The position numbers and the translations under genes were made by a program. Shown here piece after piece: positions 22,764 through 34,276 of a stretch of 64,000 nucleotides of DNA. This stretch comes from Thalassia testudinum (lineage: Eukaryota; Streptophyta; Magnoliopsida; Alismatales; Hydrocharitaceae), in contig JAZHRO010000036.1 in NCBI GenBank assembly GCA_037157565.1, positions 130,270,001-130,334,000 of the forward strand, given 5' to 3'. Each line of letters starts with the position of its first letter. Within the stretch, counting starts at the first letter, position 1. The notes beneath the pieces were generated by a model. That model was not told the origin of the DNA and searched no databases. It saw only the letters and a program-made list of their open reading frames with translations.

Positions 22764-24152
22764 AGCGCCATTTAGAGTAAGTGTTTCTATCCTTTTCCTT
22801 TGTTTCTTTTCCCACACTTGTCTTCACAGATGTGTTTGTTTATGTCGTGCAAGTGAGCTAGCTGTTGAGAGAAGGCACAAAGAGAAGGTGGGAGATAGGA
22901 GCAAGGACAAGGTGGGAGTGTGAAGTTGCTGCCGTCGCCTCTTAGGTCTTCTCAACCATTGCAGAAAAGGTTAGTGTTCTTCTCTTTAGTAAACTAGATC
23001 CTTTTGTCACCCTCAATTCAAAATAAAAAAAAATCAAAAAATTCCAAAAGCCCTAAAAAATGTTTCTTGGGAATTTCTTGTGGCGAATGGACTAAAATCA
23101 ACTTGCTAATTGTTTGCTATCATCCCCACCTCCCCTTGATTTCCCGCAAACTTCGCATAGCAAAAATCCAAGAATCTTGATTCTTGGCAATTTCGTTGTG
23201 TGAAGTCTTCTTAGAGGCAAGATAAAAATTGATTGATTGCCATCCTTCCTTGCCTTATTTATTAGCATTTCGAGATCACATTTTTGGTGGGGAGGCTTGG
23301 AATTGAGTTGATTCCAACCCAACCACTACTTTACATTTACCTTAGATTCAATCCCAAATATTTGCACCCCAACATTTTCATTTTCTTTACATCATTTGGT
23401 GGTTGAACCCTTGGGTGGAATCTCATTTTGGTGATTGGGAGCACTTGAATTGATGTGCTTTGGCTCCCTCTCACATTAAGCTAAAATTGACTTGTGCATC
23501 CACACATAGAAATTTCCATCTAGGGAAGCCCATCACATTTTTAGCATACATTAACTAATCCACATTGAAGAAGGGTTTGTTGGGTGCAAAAAGAACTTGT
23601 ATTCTCTAAAAACCATGAGATTGGTTGAATTGGTAATTCAGTGTAATCATAAAATCCATATTACCTAAGAACTGAATTCTAAAAGCCATTCACCATCTAA
23701 AACTTCAATTCGAGGAGATTTTCCTATTGCATGCTTGCTTGACACACTCTTAAAATCAACGCACTTGAGCATCACCTGTATACAACCCCCTTCACATTCC
23801 AAAGCACTTGAATCCTAAGTCTCTTAATTAAAATTGGTAGTAACTTGACCCCATTAAGGTTTGGAGGTCTAACTACCTGCGTGTAGTAGTTACGTGCTGT
23901 TGTAGGTTCCCGCGTGCTATCGGATGTCTAAGATTGGGGCAAACGGCCTTTCAATCTAGCCCAGTGGTTCCATGGTGCTTGTATTTGATTCCGTAAGTCG
24001 CGATAGTAGGTAATTTAGATCTTTAGGTCTAAGGGACACATTTAGAGGTTAGGACCTTGATTGTTTGAATTGTCAACAAGTTCACCTATTCGGCATCTTT
24101 TCTTTTATCCCCTGCTCTCTTCTCATCACCCCAATTCATCTTTCGGCAGTGC
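22764..24152 (+). other. E3 5' leader, noncoding
   Basis: About 1.4 kb between PBS and gag. No coding frame of note. Some short tracts (22985-23100, AT-rich; 23880-23960, GC-richer) resemble leader sequence of related elements, but I see no defined structure. Confidence 0.5.
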
Positions 24153-26499
24153 ATGTTTGGGAGGAGGTCACAAAACCCTGAACTGTTTGAATTGTTTGAA
24201 AACTCTAGAAGGGCAGAAGCTGGTGAATCATCCTCCTCCTCCTCTATAAACATGGCTGCTCACCCACCCCCAAACCCTGAGGGAGGAAATCGCCCCCCTC
24301 CAAATCCACCAGGTGGTGGAGGAGCCGTTGACCCATTAACCCACCTCTAGGCCCAAATGGAATTGTATAATGAGTTGATTGAAGCCATTAGGGAACCTTG
24401 GAGGAAATGCAAAACCCTCCCGAACGGGAGGATCCCAGGTCTCTTAGCTCTTATCAGAATCCTGCTACTACAGAAACCCGTGGGCATATTCGTGTCCCCA
24501 TGGGCAGGGAGGATTTCGAACTAAAATCGAACGTAATTAGACTAATTAAATTTCATTACCATGGATTGGCCAGTGAAGACCCTTTTCTTCACTTGGAGGA
24601 CGTAACCCATTTAGCTGAAATGATTAAACCAAGAAACAGCGAGCTGTATATCGTCCTCATGAAAATGTTCCCATTTTCATTGTGGGACAAAGCAGCGCAA
24701 TGGTTGTGCACCATTGGGAAACCCCTCCGAACTTGGGAAGAGATGCATACAATGTTTATGAAGAAAATTTTCCCAATCGGGCACACCAATGCACCTTGCC
24801 GTGCTATTACTTCTTTCATGTAACAAAACAGTGAGCAGTTTCATGACGCCTGGGAAAGGTATAATGACCTCCTCAGGAAATGTCCACACCATGGTCTGCC
24901 TAAGTGGCATTTAGCTTAGATCTTCTATTATGGGCTAAATGAAACTTTGAGGTAGATTGCGGATGCTTCCTACGGAGGAAATTTTATGAATAAAGACGAG
25001 AATGGAGCATTTGAATTGTTTGAGAGCATGAGTGAAAACTCAATGAACAATGCCTCCATTGTCGCCTTTAATCGTACCAGCATGCCCCGCAATGTTCGTG
25101 AAATTGACACTAGACCCTCCCATTCATCCACAGATCTTAACTTAATTGCACAAAAATTGGACGAAGTCTCTGTCGTGCACAAGAAGCTGGACGAGCTTAT
25201 GGCCAACCCCACCCGCTCTATGGCAAACACCTCCACACCATCACTCCATCACAACCCTAATCCTTCCAATGCCAAGCTTATTCCTAAGAATCCTGTGAGA
25301 CCGTCCTTACTGAGTATCGCGCCAAGTGATTCAGTGAGCAATGTGGACCTGGCTTTTGCAAGCCAGTATTTTGACATGGAGGACCAAGCCTCCGTGTGCT
25401 CGGATGCATATACACATGCGGACTCTTCTTCTAGCTTAGAAGACACTTGTGCCCTGGGGAACAACTCGTTCTCTGCCTCCTATAACCCAGGGTGGCAAAA
25501 TCATCCTAACCTCGCATGGTCCAGTAACCCGCAGTGCCAAAACCCTGCAGGTGGACCAATGCGACCGTCCGCACCCGTCATCCCAAGGGCCCAGTATAAC
25601 CCTGTGGCAAATTCACCGTCGGGCCCTTGCATATCTCAAACGGAACATGCATCAAGTCCTCTTGATAAATTGATGTGAATGATGACAAAAATGTCCAAGT
25701 GCCATGAAGAAAACATGACCTCTCTTCAGCACCAATTGGCTCAACAGAATGCTGAGATCAGTCAACTACGCATGATGACTCGATCTTAGGGCACTCTTCC
25801 CACCCAACCTATTCCTAACCCACGAAATTTTGTACCTCATGGTCCGCAACCACAGGTACAACCTTCTCAGGGGCAGGTTCATCAGATTCTGCAAGCTCCG
25901 AGCACTCCACCAAGATTTCAGGCTAATCCCGTAGCAGCACATCACCATTATGTCCCTATTGTGAACCCTCCTCCGCCTTATGATCGGACTGGACCTACGA
26001 CGTCCAATGTGATTACTGCCAGGAGTGGTAAGCAAATTGTCGATCCGTCTCGACTTGATCCTGGCCCATCTTCTTCATCGCCCTCTCATTCAGGATGTGC
26101 ACCGCATTCTCGTGAGGATGATACGCCCAAACTGGTGCCAGAATCAGTCCCATTCCCTAAGGCTCTACTGAGGGAGCCAAAAAGGAAAGAAAAAGAACAC
26201 ATAGGCCTTTGATAACCTGCAAAATTTATTCAGGGATGTTTGTAGGATCTTCTTTTTCTTTCGATCGAGTTCTTTGTCATCTTGCCTCCTCCTTGTCATC
26301 ATCATGCCTCCATTACTTCCTGTTTGCATTGATCTTCACCTAAATATGAAAGAACTCAATTGCAAACATTAATCCATAATAATTTTGTTAACACCAAAAT
26401 AAGATGTGGAACAAGGTTCCAACAATGTTTAGATCAAAGTACCCCTATTGGAGGCTACCGACCAAATACCTATTGTCGCCCGATTCTTCAAAGACTACA
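24153..26499 (+). pseudogene. gag: E3 gag (broken)
   Basis: This is the capsid/nucleocapsid precursor that would form cytoplasmic particles. The N-terminus (MFGRRSQNPELFELFENSRR) is followed by a Ser/Pro/Gly-rich stretch. After a one-base shift near 24390 the capsid-like block appears: HFHYHGLASEDPFLHLEDV-like sequence at about 24548-24610, MFPFSLWDKAAQWL (24664-24705), TWEEMHTMFMKKIFP and the DAWERYNDLLRKCPHHGLP block (24841-24900). No CCHC zinc knuckle is visible, which is usual for this branch. The C-terminus carries ITARSGKQ, then Lys-rich sequence up to FDNLQNLFRDV and IKVPLLEATDQIP. Stops at 24821, 24919, 24953, 25676 and 25786 fit C-to-T changes of CAA, CAG or CGA codons. A shift occurs at 26210. 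It is split by the 184-bp S2 LTR, and the end is cut by S3 at 26500. Start alternatives are 24061 and 24249. Confidence 0.85.
26241..26424. mobile_element. S2: 184-bp solo LTR in E3 gag
   Basis: The unit starts TGTAGGATC and ends GGTTCCAACA, giving TG...CA ends. It is flanked by a perfect TSD, ATGTT at 26236-26240 and 26425-26429. The gag frame continues across it: FRDV on the left joins IKVPLLEA on the right, with one intervening TAG. The size fits a solo LTR of a short-LTR Copia or TRIM element. It is C/T-rich in its first half. Orientation cannot be settled without a relative. Confidence 0.8.
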
Positions 26500-26835
26500 T
26501 GATAAACACACATGAATTCATGATAAAATGCTTATTTATGATAGTTCCTAGGCTTAGCATTGCATATCATGTTACAAATACCACATAACTTCCATCGCAT
26601 GGCATTTAGGATAGTTGTAAATTTTGTATAATAATTCTATTATTTTACATGGCCAGGAGGCAGGGCGACATCTTTATGGGCATCGGATGAAGAATCCAAC
26701 CGTACGAATGGATTCAGAGTGATGATCGTAGTCCGTCATCGCGAGAATCACCCCAATCAGAGCTCTGTAGTACCCTCCACAAGAAGAAGATGGATGGCCC
26801 AGATGGTGCCTCGTGGCACCATCTAGGTCGCCTCA

Positions 26836-28604
26836 TGTTGAAGCTACGGGTTACTACGCTATCGTATTTGATTTTGAAAACTTGTCATTGTAGTTTGAAA
26901 ACGAAGAACTCATGTTCAACAAATAAAATTTATACCGGAACAGAAATCCCAGGTCGAACTCAGGGAGGCGGACGTTTAATTAAAAATACGTGTTTGTTTT
27001 ATTTGTCATGAAATAAAATAGCTAGTTGAAAACTATTTACCAAATAATAAATAGAAGAGAGAGAAAGAGAATATTACAGATAAAAGCAAAAGGGATGTAG
27101 AATAAATATGAATTTCATTATCAAAAATTGTTCATTACACTACTCATTATGACTAGAAAGCGGGAAATGATTACACTAGAAAGCAGTAAATCTATTCTAG
27201 AAGGCAGTAAAAAGAATGGAGAGAGAGATATCCTCCTCGACGATCACTTAGAGGACGAGCCAGACGGGACGATGCCTGGAAGACGAGGAACGGAGTGAGG
27301 AGGACAAAGACAGAACAACAGGAACGAAGCAGCACGTCATCGTCGTCGTGGGATCCGCTTCTCGAAAGCAGAGAGAGGACAACCACAGGATGCTCCACGA
27401 AGGGGGACAAAGGTGGAAAAATTAAGATTTTTACTCTAGAGGAGCATCCCGGGTCTGGGACAAGCTCTTAGAGCTTTGGAAGGGGTGAGAGAAGAGAATA
27501 ATGGATGATAAATTCATATGGAGGGGGTCTCCTTTTGTAGTTGCAAGGAATGGAGGCATTTTGGTCATTACATTTTGAAAAACATTAATTCAAGACCTTT
27601 AGTGACGGATAAATTCGTCACTAAAGGACTGAACGTGGGCTAAAGATCCACGCACCCCCATCTCCTCATCTCCGGCTACCTCAACGCATATCCACGTTCT
27701 TCTCATATCAACCGTTCGATCGCATGATCGGATGACTTATATTGCATTTGCATTGCTTCGAGTTTAGCTGCTGCACATACTTGCGGCCAAGCGTCTAATC
27801 CGTCACGCCATGTGGCATGCCCGTTGCCGCATGATCAACATCCATGGGTGGAATTTCGCCCGCACCGACGTGCTTTAATTCTTGATTTGAAGGTGCAGCG
27901 GGTTTCAACCCTACATCCTCACGTGCGCAAGACCTTATCCACTACGCTTCGTGCGTGAATAGACAAGAAGAGCGTTCACGTGCCATTTAATGCTCACCGT
28001 TGGATCTTGATTTGACGGTTGAGATTAGATGTGGAATTCCTCTCATATGAAATGTGGCTTGAGGGAGGCAACCTGAGCAACTCTCAACTGCTGGATGAGA
28101 AGGTAGGGCAGCGAGCGATTTGGAGGGTCTGGATGGTGCCACGTGGCATCATGTGGACCGTCCATCTTCTATTAGTTGTAAATGATGCGACGGATGTCGG
28201 ATTGGATCAATTTTCATGTCGTTAGGCTGCAATCGTCGATCTGAATCCATCCGTGTGGTCGGATTTGTCATCTGAGGTGTGGATTAACACCATCTTAGCC
28301 CTTAATCTTTAGGATTCCTCTATCTCTATCTGGTGCTACGGATATCCGACTAGGGTGATCTTGGAGTCGTTGAACTCCAATCATCGCCCTGATCAGATCT
28401 AGGCGATTGGATCTTCGATTCGAGGCCCCGATAAAAAATCGCCTTGTCCCTGACATAAAAGGAGACAATTAACCTCCATTTTATTCAGACTAATCTAAAT
28501 GCAAGATGATGCATGTTATGCAATATTTATAGTATGTAATGCAATTCTATGCTTAAGAACATGCATAAGTAGACATTTTATGTAATATAAACATGTTTAC
28601 GTCA
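26836..28604 (-). mobile_element. E4 3' LTR
   Basis: The LTR is 1769 bp, starts TGTTGAAGC and ends TACGTCA. It aligns throughout with 34277-36050. In element sense U3 contains a tRNA-like block (A box 27944-27933, B-like box 27911-27901), a CCTTTAGTGACG hairpin (27596-27627) and a promoter reading ACTACAAAAGG at about 27540. The 72-codon frame at 27192-27410 and the 61-codon frame elsewhere in it are spurious. Confidence 0.9.
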
Positions 28605-28641
28605 CACCCCCATGCCTATCTTTTGCTAGTTCCTAGCAAAA
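28605..28641 (-). promoter_or_regulatory. E4 3' polypurine tract with upstream hairpin
   Basis: On the minus strand the tract reads GATAGGCATGGGGGTG (28620-28605), directly before the 3' LTR. Immediately upstream is a perfect 9-bp inverted repeat, TTTTGCTAG / CTAGCAAAA, with a 3-base loop (28621-28641). E3 has the same hairpin and tract. Confidence 0.8.
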
Positions 28642-29203
28642 ACTACATGTTATTTATAAAAGAATTAGGTTAGATTATTTGGGCATAAGTTATTTTCAAC
28701 ATTAAGAAAATGTTTACTTAGGATCTGAACTTTCAAAGACGCAACAGTGCCTGGGTATCTGCCAAAATGCAGACCGCCTTAAGCCCTCACCTTATTCAAA
28801 GAAAATTTTCTTTTTCTCTTTTTTTCTTCTTTCCTAATTTTTTTTGGATTTTTGAGTTTAGGGTTAAAAAGTGACTTTCTACGACCATTCAACTCACCCA
28901 AGATTTGATGAGAACCCTAAGTTCTAAGCATCATATTATGAATGTGATAGACTCGTTGATCGGCAATTAGAACAGACTTCGGATTTCTACACCTCTAGTT
29001 GACCTTAAAAAGAGAGTTTTGCCTAAAGGTGTATCTTTACAACCAGTAGCTTTCTCCCTACTTTTATTTTTATGGGGTCAACACAAGGGTGAGTCCAGTG
29101 TATATCTCCCTGGTTTATTCTACTTCTCCACTTCTTCCTAAGTGTTTTGGGAATTTTAAGTGCATTTCTTGAGCTGGGTTTTTGACGTGCCTTCGTGCGT
29201 GTG
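28642..29203 (-). other. E4 3' untranslated region
   Basis: No coding frame and no known domain. A T/C-rich stretch lies at 28796-28850. The sequence continues beyond the S5 insertion at about 30557. Confidence 0.4.
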
Positions 29204-30556
29204 TGTTAAGAGGTGTCATTATAGTTGCACTTGATACGTCGGTTTTAAAAGAAGTAAACGGAGGTGAGTCCGAGTGTCGATCTCAGGGAGGCGTGGAAAT
29301 CGGATTTTGTTTACCACTTGTTGTCACGAAAAAGGCGGAGTTTTGCTTGCGAAAGAGACGGTTTTGAAAAGCGAGAGATAGAGAGAGTTTAGGGTTAGAA
29401 AGCTCTTGGTTTTGATCATGCACTTTAAACAGAAAGTAAAATGGCAACTAAATGGAAAATAATTTCATTAAACATACATTCATAGTTCATGGTTTACAAT
29501 ATTAAATACATGCTTCAACAAAAGTAAATGAAAGCTTAAAAGAGAGAGAGAGAGAGGTAGAGAGAGAGTGGAGAGCGACGAGGCAGCCACGGCGGTGGAG
29601 GAGGCTCCGTCGACGGCTCGTCGTCTCCGGCGATTACAAGAGTGCCTAAGACTAGCTAGGAGAGGAGTGGAGTAGTTGCAAGTGGGAGAGGATGCCTTGA
29701 ATGGTGGTAGAAGGGGGTTTAAATAGAGTTAAGGGCTTCCTAAAAGAAGAATGTGCTTTAGCGACATCCAGAACGTCGCTAAAACCGCTTCCAGATACGT
29801 CGGTGAAGCCCTCCTGCCGCCGGTCAGCCGCCCGCCCCTCTCTCTCTTCAGGCGCGATCCGTGGATGTTGAACGAGAGCCGTCTGATTGAAGATCGGACG
29901 GCTGAGATCCTCCCGCACCTACGCTAAGATCGCGCTTTGGGCGCGCGTGCGCGCGCGCGTTTCCGCCCGGCGTGCGCGCGCGCGTGGGAGGTGGGGCGCT
30001 GTGGTCGCGCCGCGTGGCGCAATCCTAGCCGCTCGCTGCTGATCGCGCGGCTCAATTTTGCTGCGCCCTTTGCTCGCAATTGATTTCCGGTCCGCGCGAT
30101 TCGAACGCGCGTCGCCGCGATGCGGGCGTGCGCGCTAACCGTTGCGCCACGCTCGTGCTTTGTCGCGGCGACCGCGGGCGAGCGCGTGGATCTCGGCCGT
30201 TCGATCGAAGATCAACGGCCGAGATTCGTCCTTGGCTGGCTTGGGGGCGTGCGAGCGGCGGGGGCGGGGTGACGTGGCTCGTTCTGGGCCGTTGATCTCT
30301 AGATCAACGGTCAGGATTTCTTGGGCCCATTGTGGGAGCTCCGGATGCCGGATTTGGCCGATCTTGAGTCCGTTAGACTCCGTTCGTCGTCCTGGATCCA
30401 TCCGTGCGGTCCGATTGCTCATCTGAGGCCTTCTTTGACAAATGCTTTACACAAATGGCCATTAATACAGTTTATAAGCAATCTTGGTACTTGATGCATG
30501 CAATGCTCCTATTCTACTTTATGTTGTGCCTTTTATTCTAAAGATGGGCCATATTC
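29204..30556 (-). mobile_element. S5: LTR inside E4, boundaries approximate
   Basis: A roughly 1.35-kb LTR-type sequence, much more GC-rich than its surroundings. In minus sense it has the same order as the E4 LTR: a 'ccatccgtg..gtccgat' segment (30396-30420), GATC palindrome (30289-30310), tRNA-like block (30149-30097), TTTAGCGAC hairpin (29757-29783), a CTATTTAAACC promoter (about 29713), an AGAG tract (29537-29572), a 'gatctcagggaggc' segment (29278-29292). No PBS adjoins. I could not find a TSD, so both ends are uncertain (left end 29204 or 29232). Frames at 29652-30426 are spurious. Confidence 0.65.
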
Positions 30557-31269
30557 AACCTAATTACTACCCCCTTGCGTGGTGTTATCAGTTTTGCAAC
30601 TGGTCGATGTGCTTTTACCACCGACAACTTGCTACCCATACTTGTGTAGTGAAGTGTGGCTTATTTCTTTTATTTTCTTTTTCTTTTCTCCTTTTCTTTT
30701 TCTTTTCCTTTTGACTTTCTTTTTCTTTTTTTAAGTAGGTGGCTTCCCTGATCTAAGATTTACCTAAAGGCAGCAAGAAGAGAATGGTCCAGTGACTGGG
30801 CTCTGGACAACCTACCTATGGGCTGTTACCCACGATAACTTGCCAGCCATATCACCTTAGAAGGTTCATTAGCTACCCAATTTTCATTAAAACCGCTGAT
30901 CAACAAGTCAGTGAAAAGAAAGTGTGTAGATGCTTTAGACTTAAAGTTCCCTTAAATCAGAGGGCAGATTGATAAGTCGTGTACTTATCACCCAAACTTA
31001 TTTAATCAAATTACAATAGAATTAAGATGGTGAGGACTCGAAAAATAAATCTACATTTTAGTGGATGCACAGGCTGATTAAGTCCGAAGACCTGAAAGAT
31101 CTTCGCGTTCAAATTATATAGTTTTATTTCCTAAGATTGAAAATTTTCTTAAGCCCAAGTTCTCTTCCTTAATTTCATAATTTTTTTTCATTTATATATA
31201 TATATATATATAAATGAAAGAAAATAAAATAAATCTACTGAGCTGACTAATTAATTCAGAGATGAATAT
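30557..31269 (-). other. E4 3' untranslated region, continued
   Basis: Contains on the minus strand a GCAAGGGGGTAG purine tract (about 30570-30582), a T/C-rich stretch (30660-30735) and an (AT)n run at 31193-31212. No coding frame is supported. Confidence 0.4.
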
Positions 31270-31427
31270 CCACCCCCCCATGCCTATCTAATGCAATGTC
31301 ATTATATTAAAAAGACAAAACAGAGTGGAATAGAGTAGAAAGTACTTAAATTGCGTGAATGATGGGTCCGCTCCGAGATAAAGGAAAAACTGTATATGTG
31401 CTGAATTTAATGCCTTCAGCTAGGCAT
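31270..31427 (-). promoter_or_regulatory. E4 conserved modules 1 and 2
   Basis: On the minus strand module 1 (31427-31395) reads AGCTGAAGGCATTAAATTCA; module 2 (31306-31270) has AATGACATTGCATTAGATAG then GCATGGGGGGGTGG. The second is nearly the same as the element's own 3' polypurine tract, so E4 carries two PPT-like sites about 2.6 kb apart (1.3 kb without S5). Confidence 0.65.
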
Positions 31428-32062
31428 ACTATACAAAGAAGAGAAATAAAGAACTCACAGGTGAAGGTTAGAATCAGAATAAAAAGATGAAACCTCTGAC
31501 CTGCCAGTAGATGTCCACAAATGTGGACCAGATTGTGGTGCAGACCCATACCTCGTGATCGAGAATATCTGAGGTTCTGGATAAAAATTACCCAAAACCT
31601 AAAATCAGTATGCAAGTGGGGTCGGACCTACATTTTATGAGGATGCAACCCAAGACTAAAGAGTCGGGTTACAGAGAAATCAAGCTCCAAAGGATAATCA
31701 ATGAATGTGTGCTTGGGTTGGACATCCTCAGAACAAATGTCGTAAGGGTTCTGGTTTGATGATTTCAGCTTCATTGGAACCCTTAGACTCGGTCTTCTAC
31801 TTCCTCCAGAATTTGCTTCCCAAATCAAAATTTCCCAGCTCCTATCCTCCTTCAAAATGTCAAATTTCAGGATCTCCTGCATATTAATCACCCCGTCTGA
31901 AATTTCCAAGTCTAAAAGATGTGGTTGAATCAGAATTGACTTGGGTCTAATTATCTCAAAAATAGAATTATCAGTAAAATTCAATGGGGTGTAACTAACA
32001 ATCAAGGCATTGGATTGCATCCTTGAGAAAATGTGATTTTGGATCCATCGTGTGAGCCCCAA
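31346..32062 (-). pseudogene. E4 downstream frame, function unknown
   Basis: Two minus-strand stretches (32062-31628 and 31615-31346) are open and follow the main E4 frame after a frame change near 32060. The first contains LDLEISDGVINMQEILKFDI and a mixed charged/hydrophobic composition. The second is hydrophobic and runs into module 1. No motif of protease, RT or an envelope protein is clear. The hydrophobic C-terminal third recalls the tail of the E1 region ending at 7186. I cannot assign a function. Confidence 0.35.
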
Positions 32063-32141
32063 TAAGTTCAGTTTCCTCAGTTATTGGGCTATGAAATGAT
32101 CTCTCAGATTCCTCGGGCCCAATTGTCTCACAGAAATCGTG

Positions 32142-33098
32142 TTATGTAAACTCACGTGAGACTTCGCAAACTGAATCTTCACCATCAGAATCAAAGAAAT
32201 CAAAATCAGTATTAATGTATGTCCCAAAATCATCCATCACTTTCTGATCCATGGAGACATACGTTTTCTCGTACCCCACTTCAAGGATCTCAGGTGAAGA
32301 AATCAGATCATCCTTAATAGGTTGCTCTAATTCAATCTGGTCAACCTCATAATGCGTGTCCCCTTCAACAGGTGCCTGAGCGTGTTCTGACATAAGCTCT
32401 CCTGAAGGGGGTTCATCCTAGGAATCATCCCATGATTAAAGTAAAGCAACCACAAATCTCATTCTCAATTTTGCTAACTTCCCAAGTAGAAACTCACCCG
32501 GGTTCTTATCCTTAACATCCTGGAGCCAATCCAACAAATACTTGTTAAAATCATCAATCATCTCAATTAGGGGCTTCAATTTTCCAATGCAAGGTATTGG
32601 CTGAACTTCTAAAGATTGTATGATATTCCTCAAATTAACTAGAATCTTATCTTGAACCTGGTTACCCTAAACTAAATGACTTGTTTCAGGGTTGGGTGGG
32701 TTTGGGATCAGGGTAGTGGAGTTAACAAATTGAGATTCGTGATACCCCTCCTGATAATAGGTCATTTTGGATTATTCAAAAGGTGGTGATGACCTAAAGG
32801 TAGTGTAATCAGAGGATGGGTAAGGATCAGTGTTTCCTCCTTGATTGTAGATCGTATTAGGTTGTCTATGAAAGGGTGACGATCTAAAATCGATGTGACT
32901 CTGAGAAGGATAGAAATCACAATTATGGTGTTCAGGGTTAGACCCTAAACACGGAGGTCCAGAACTGTATCCCCAATCTGAGTTATCCCAACTAACCATT
33001 GGTTGATTACAGTATGAGTCTGGATAATCATCATGTTGTGGATAACTCATAACAGGAGGGAAAGAGTGGGAATGCATATAAAATGTGGAAGGATTCAT
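32142..33098 (-). pseudogene. E4 main frame: Tyr/Pro/Ser-rich then acidic protein
   Basis: A single minus-strand frame runs from a Met at 33098 (MNPSTFYMHSHSFPPVMSYP) to about 32142, broken by in-frame stops near 32770, 32659, 32434 and just below. The N-terminal 110 residues are rich in Pro, Tyr, Ser, His and Asp. A middle segment looks helical (LRNIIQSLEV, DDFNKYLLDWLQDVKDKNPG, FLLGKLAKLRMR). The C-terminal segment is acidic (NTDFDFFDSDGEDSVCEVS). It occupies the place of gag but has none of the capsid blocks seen in E1 and E3. Function unknown: a diverged gag or a captured or remodelled frame. An upstream Met at 33137 is also possible. Confidence 0.5.
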
Positions 33099-34255
33099 GA
33101 TAGACGGGTGGAAGAAAGGTGCCTGCAATACAAGCAATCAAACTTGTCCTTAAGTGGGCTAGCCTAAAGACCTACAGACTCCCAGAACCTGTCTTGAGAT
33201 AAAGAAATGATTTGATCTACTTCTGTTTGTTCAATCCAACTAGTTAGAAGGAGGGACTGGGGAGAAGGTTCTTCCTTCGGCTTGCGCCTCTGGTTCCTAG
33301 TGTACCCCCCAGCCACGATCGTTTGATTCTGCTCCCCTAGCTAGACATCAGGTTCAACAGTAGAAACAGTCTAATAAAAAATAATCTCATTTTGGTCTCC
33401 GAAGAGTGAGTTGAATCCTTAAGGCCAATGTCTACTCTATTTTATTTAGGACTAGGTTTGAATGTACTTTGGAATGTGATGGGCCCTTTATCTGGGTTGT
33501 GCCCTTAATAATTGATTGATGTGTATGTGCATGCTCAACCAGTGGTTTTCAAGCAAGATTATTTTTGATGCGGTGAATCTTAAGGTTCAAATCTTACTAA
33601 GTAGCTTTTAGGATTCAACTTTTAGGTATTTTTAAACAAGTTTTGTTGGCACACTAGGTTTTGAAAGCACACGTGAAGATGTTTCCCTTTGAAACTTAAA
33701 AGAATGTGGAGTGCCTGGTAAATCCCTAAGAGTTGGACCTATGTGGTAGCTACTTAATGAGTTGATTTTAATTGAAGTGGTGCAGCCCAATCAACTCAAA
33801 TAATTGGCCTGTTGCACCACTTAATTAGGCACACAAGTGATTACCTAATCTGATTTCTACTCAATTATATGTTTGCATGTGTATCGATTTCAAAGATCGG
33901 TTTATCGGTTGAGTTTGAAAATCAGAGGAGGTTGTGTACCTCTGTGAGATTTTTTTAATTTTTTTCTTTTTAAATGTGGAGGTTGAGGCGGGTGTCGGTG
34001 TCAAACAGACAAACAAAACTAACCTTAGAGATTATAAGAACACCTAGGTTGATTTATGTTTGTGTTATTACGTGGTGGAATGAAAACTAATGGGTGGGAA
34101 GGTGGGGAAAAACTTACAAAACCTTCAACAGCACTTTGCTCCAATCTACCACTTTTGCTCGTCTCAAAAGCGTATTGTAATCACAATAAGAAAGGAGAGA
34201 AGTGAGGTAAATGATTTGTAAGTTAGAAAACGTGAAAAAATCAAAGAGCGTCTCC
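33099..34255 (-). other. E4 5' leader, noncoding
   Basis: Leader between PBS and the E4 frame. At 33315-33340 the plus strand CGATCGTTTGATTCTGCTCC resembles leader segments of E1 (48774-48793) and E2 (16637-16657). Nothing else recognisable. Confidence 0.5.
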
Positions 34256-34273
34256 TCCTCGGCAACGACGCCA
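34256..34273 (-). promoter_or_regulatory. E4 primer binding site (tRNA-Asp type)
   Basis: The plus strand TCCTCGGCAACGACGCCA matches the tRNA-Asp 3' end at 16 of 18 positions, the best preserved PBS in the window. It is three bases from the LTR. Confidence 0.88.
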
Positions 34274-34276
34274 AAA

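Noticed and set aside
29204..30590. Exact ends and TSD for S5
   Set aside because: Several TG starts (29202, 29204, 29232) and CA ends (about 30556, 30590) were tried; none gave a convincing 5-bp duplication, so the limits are approximate.
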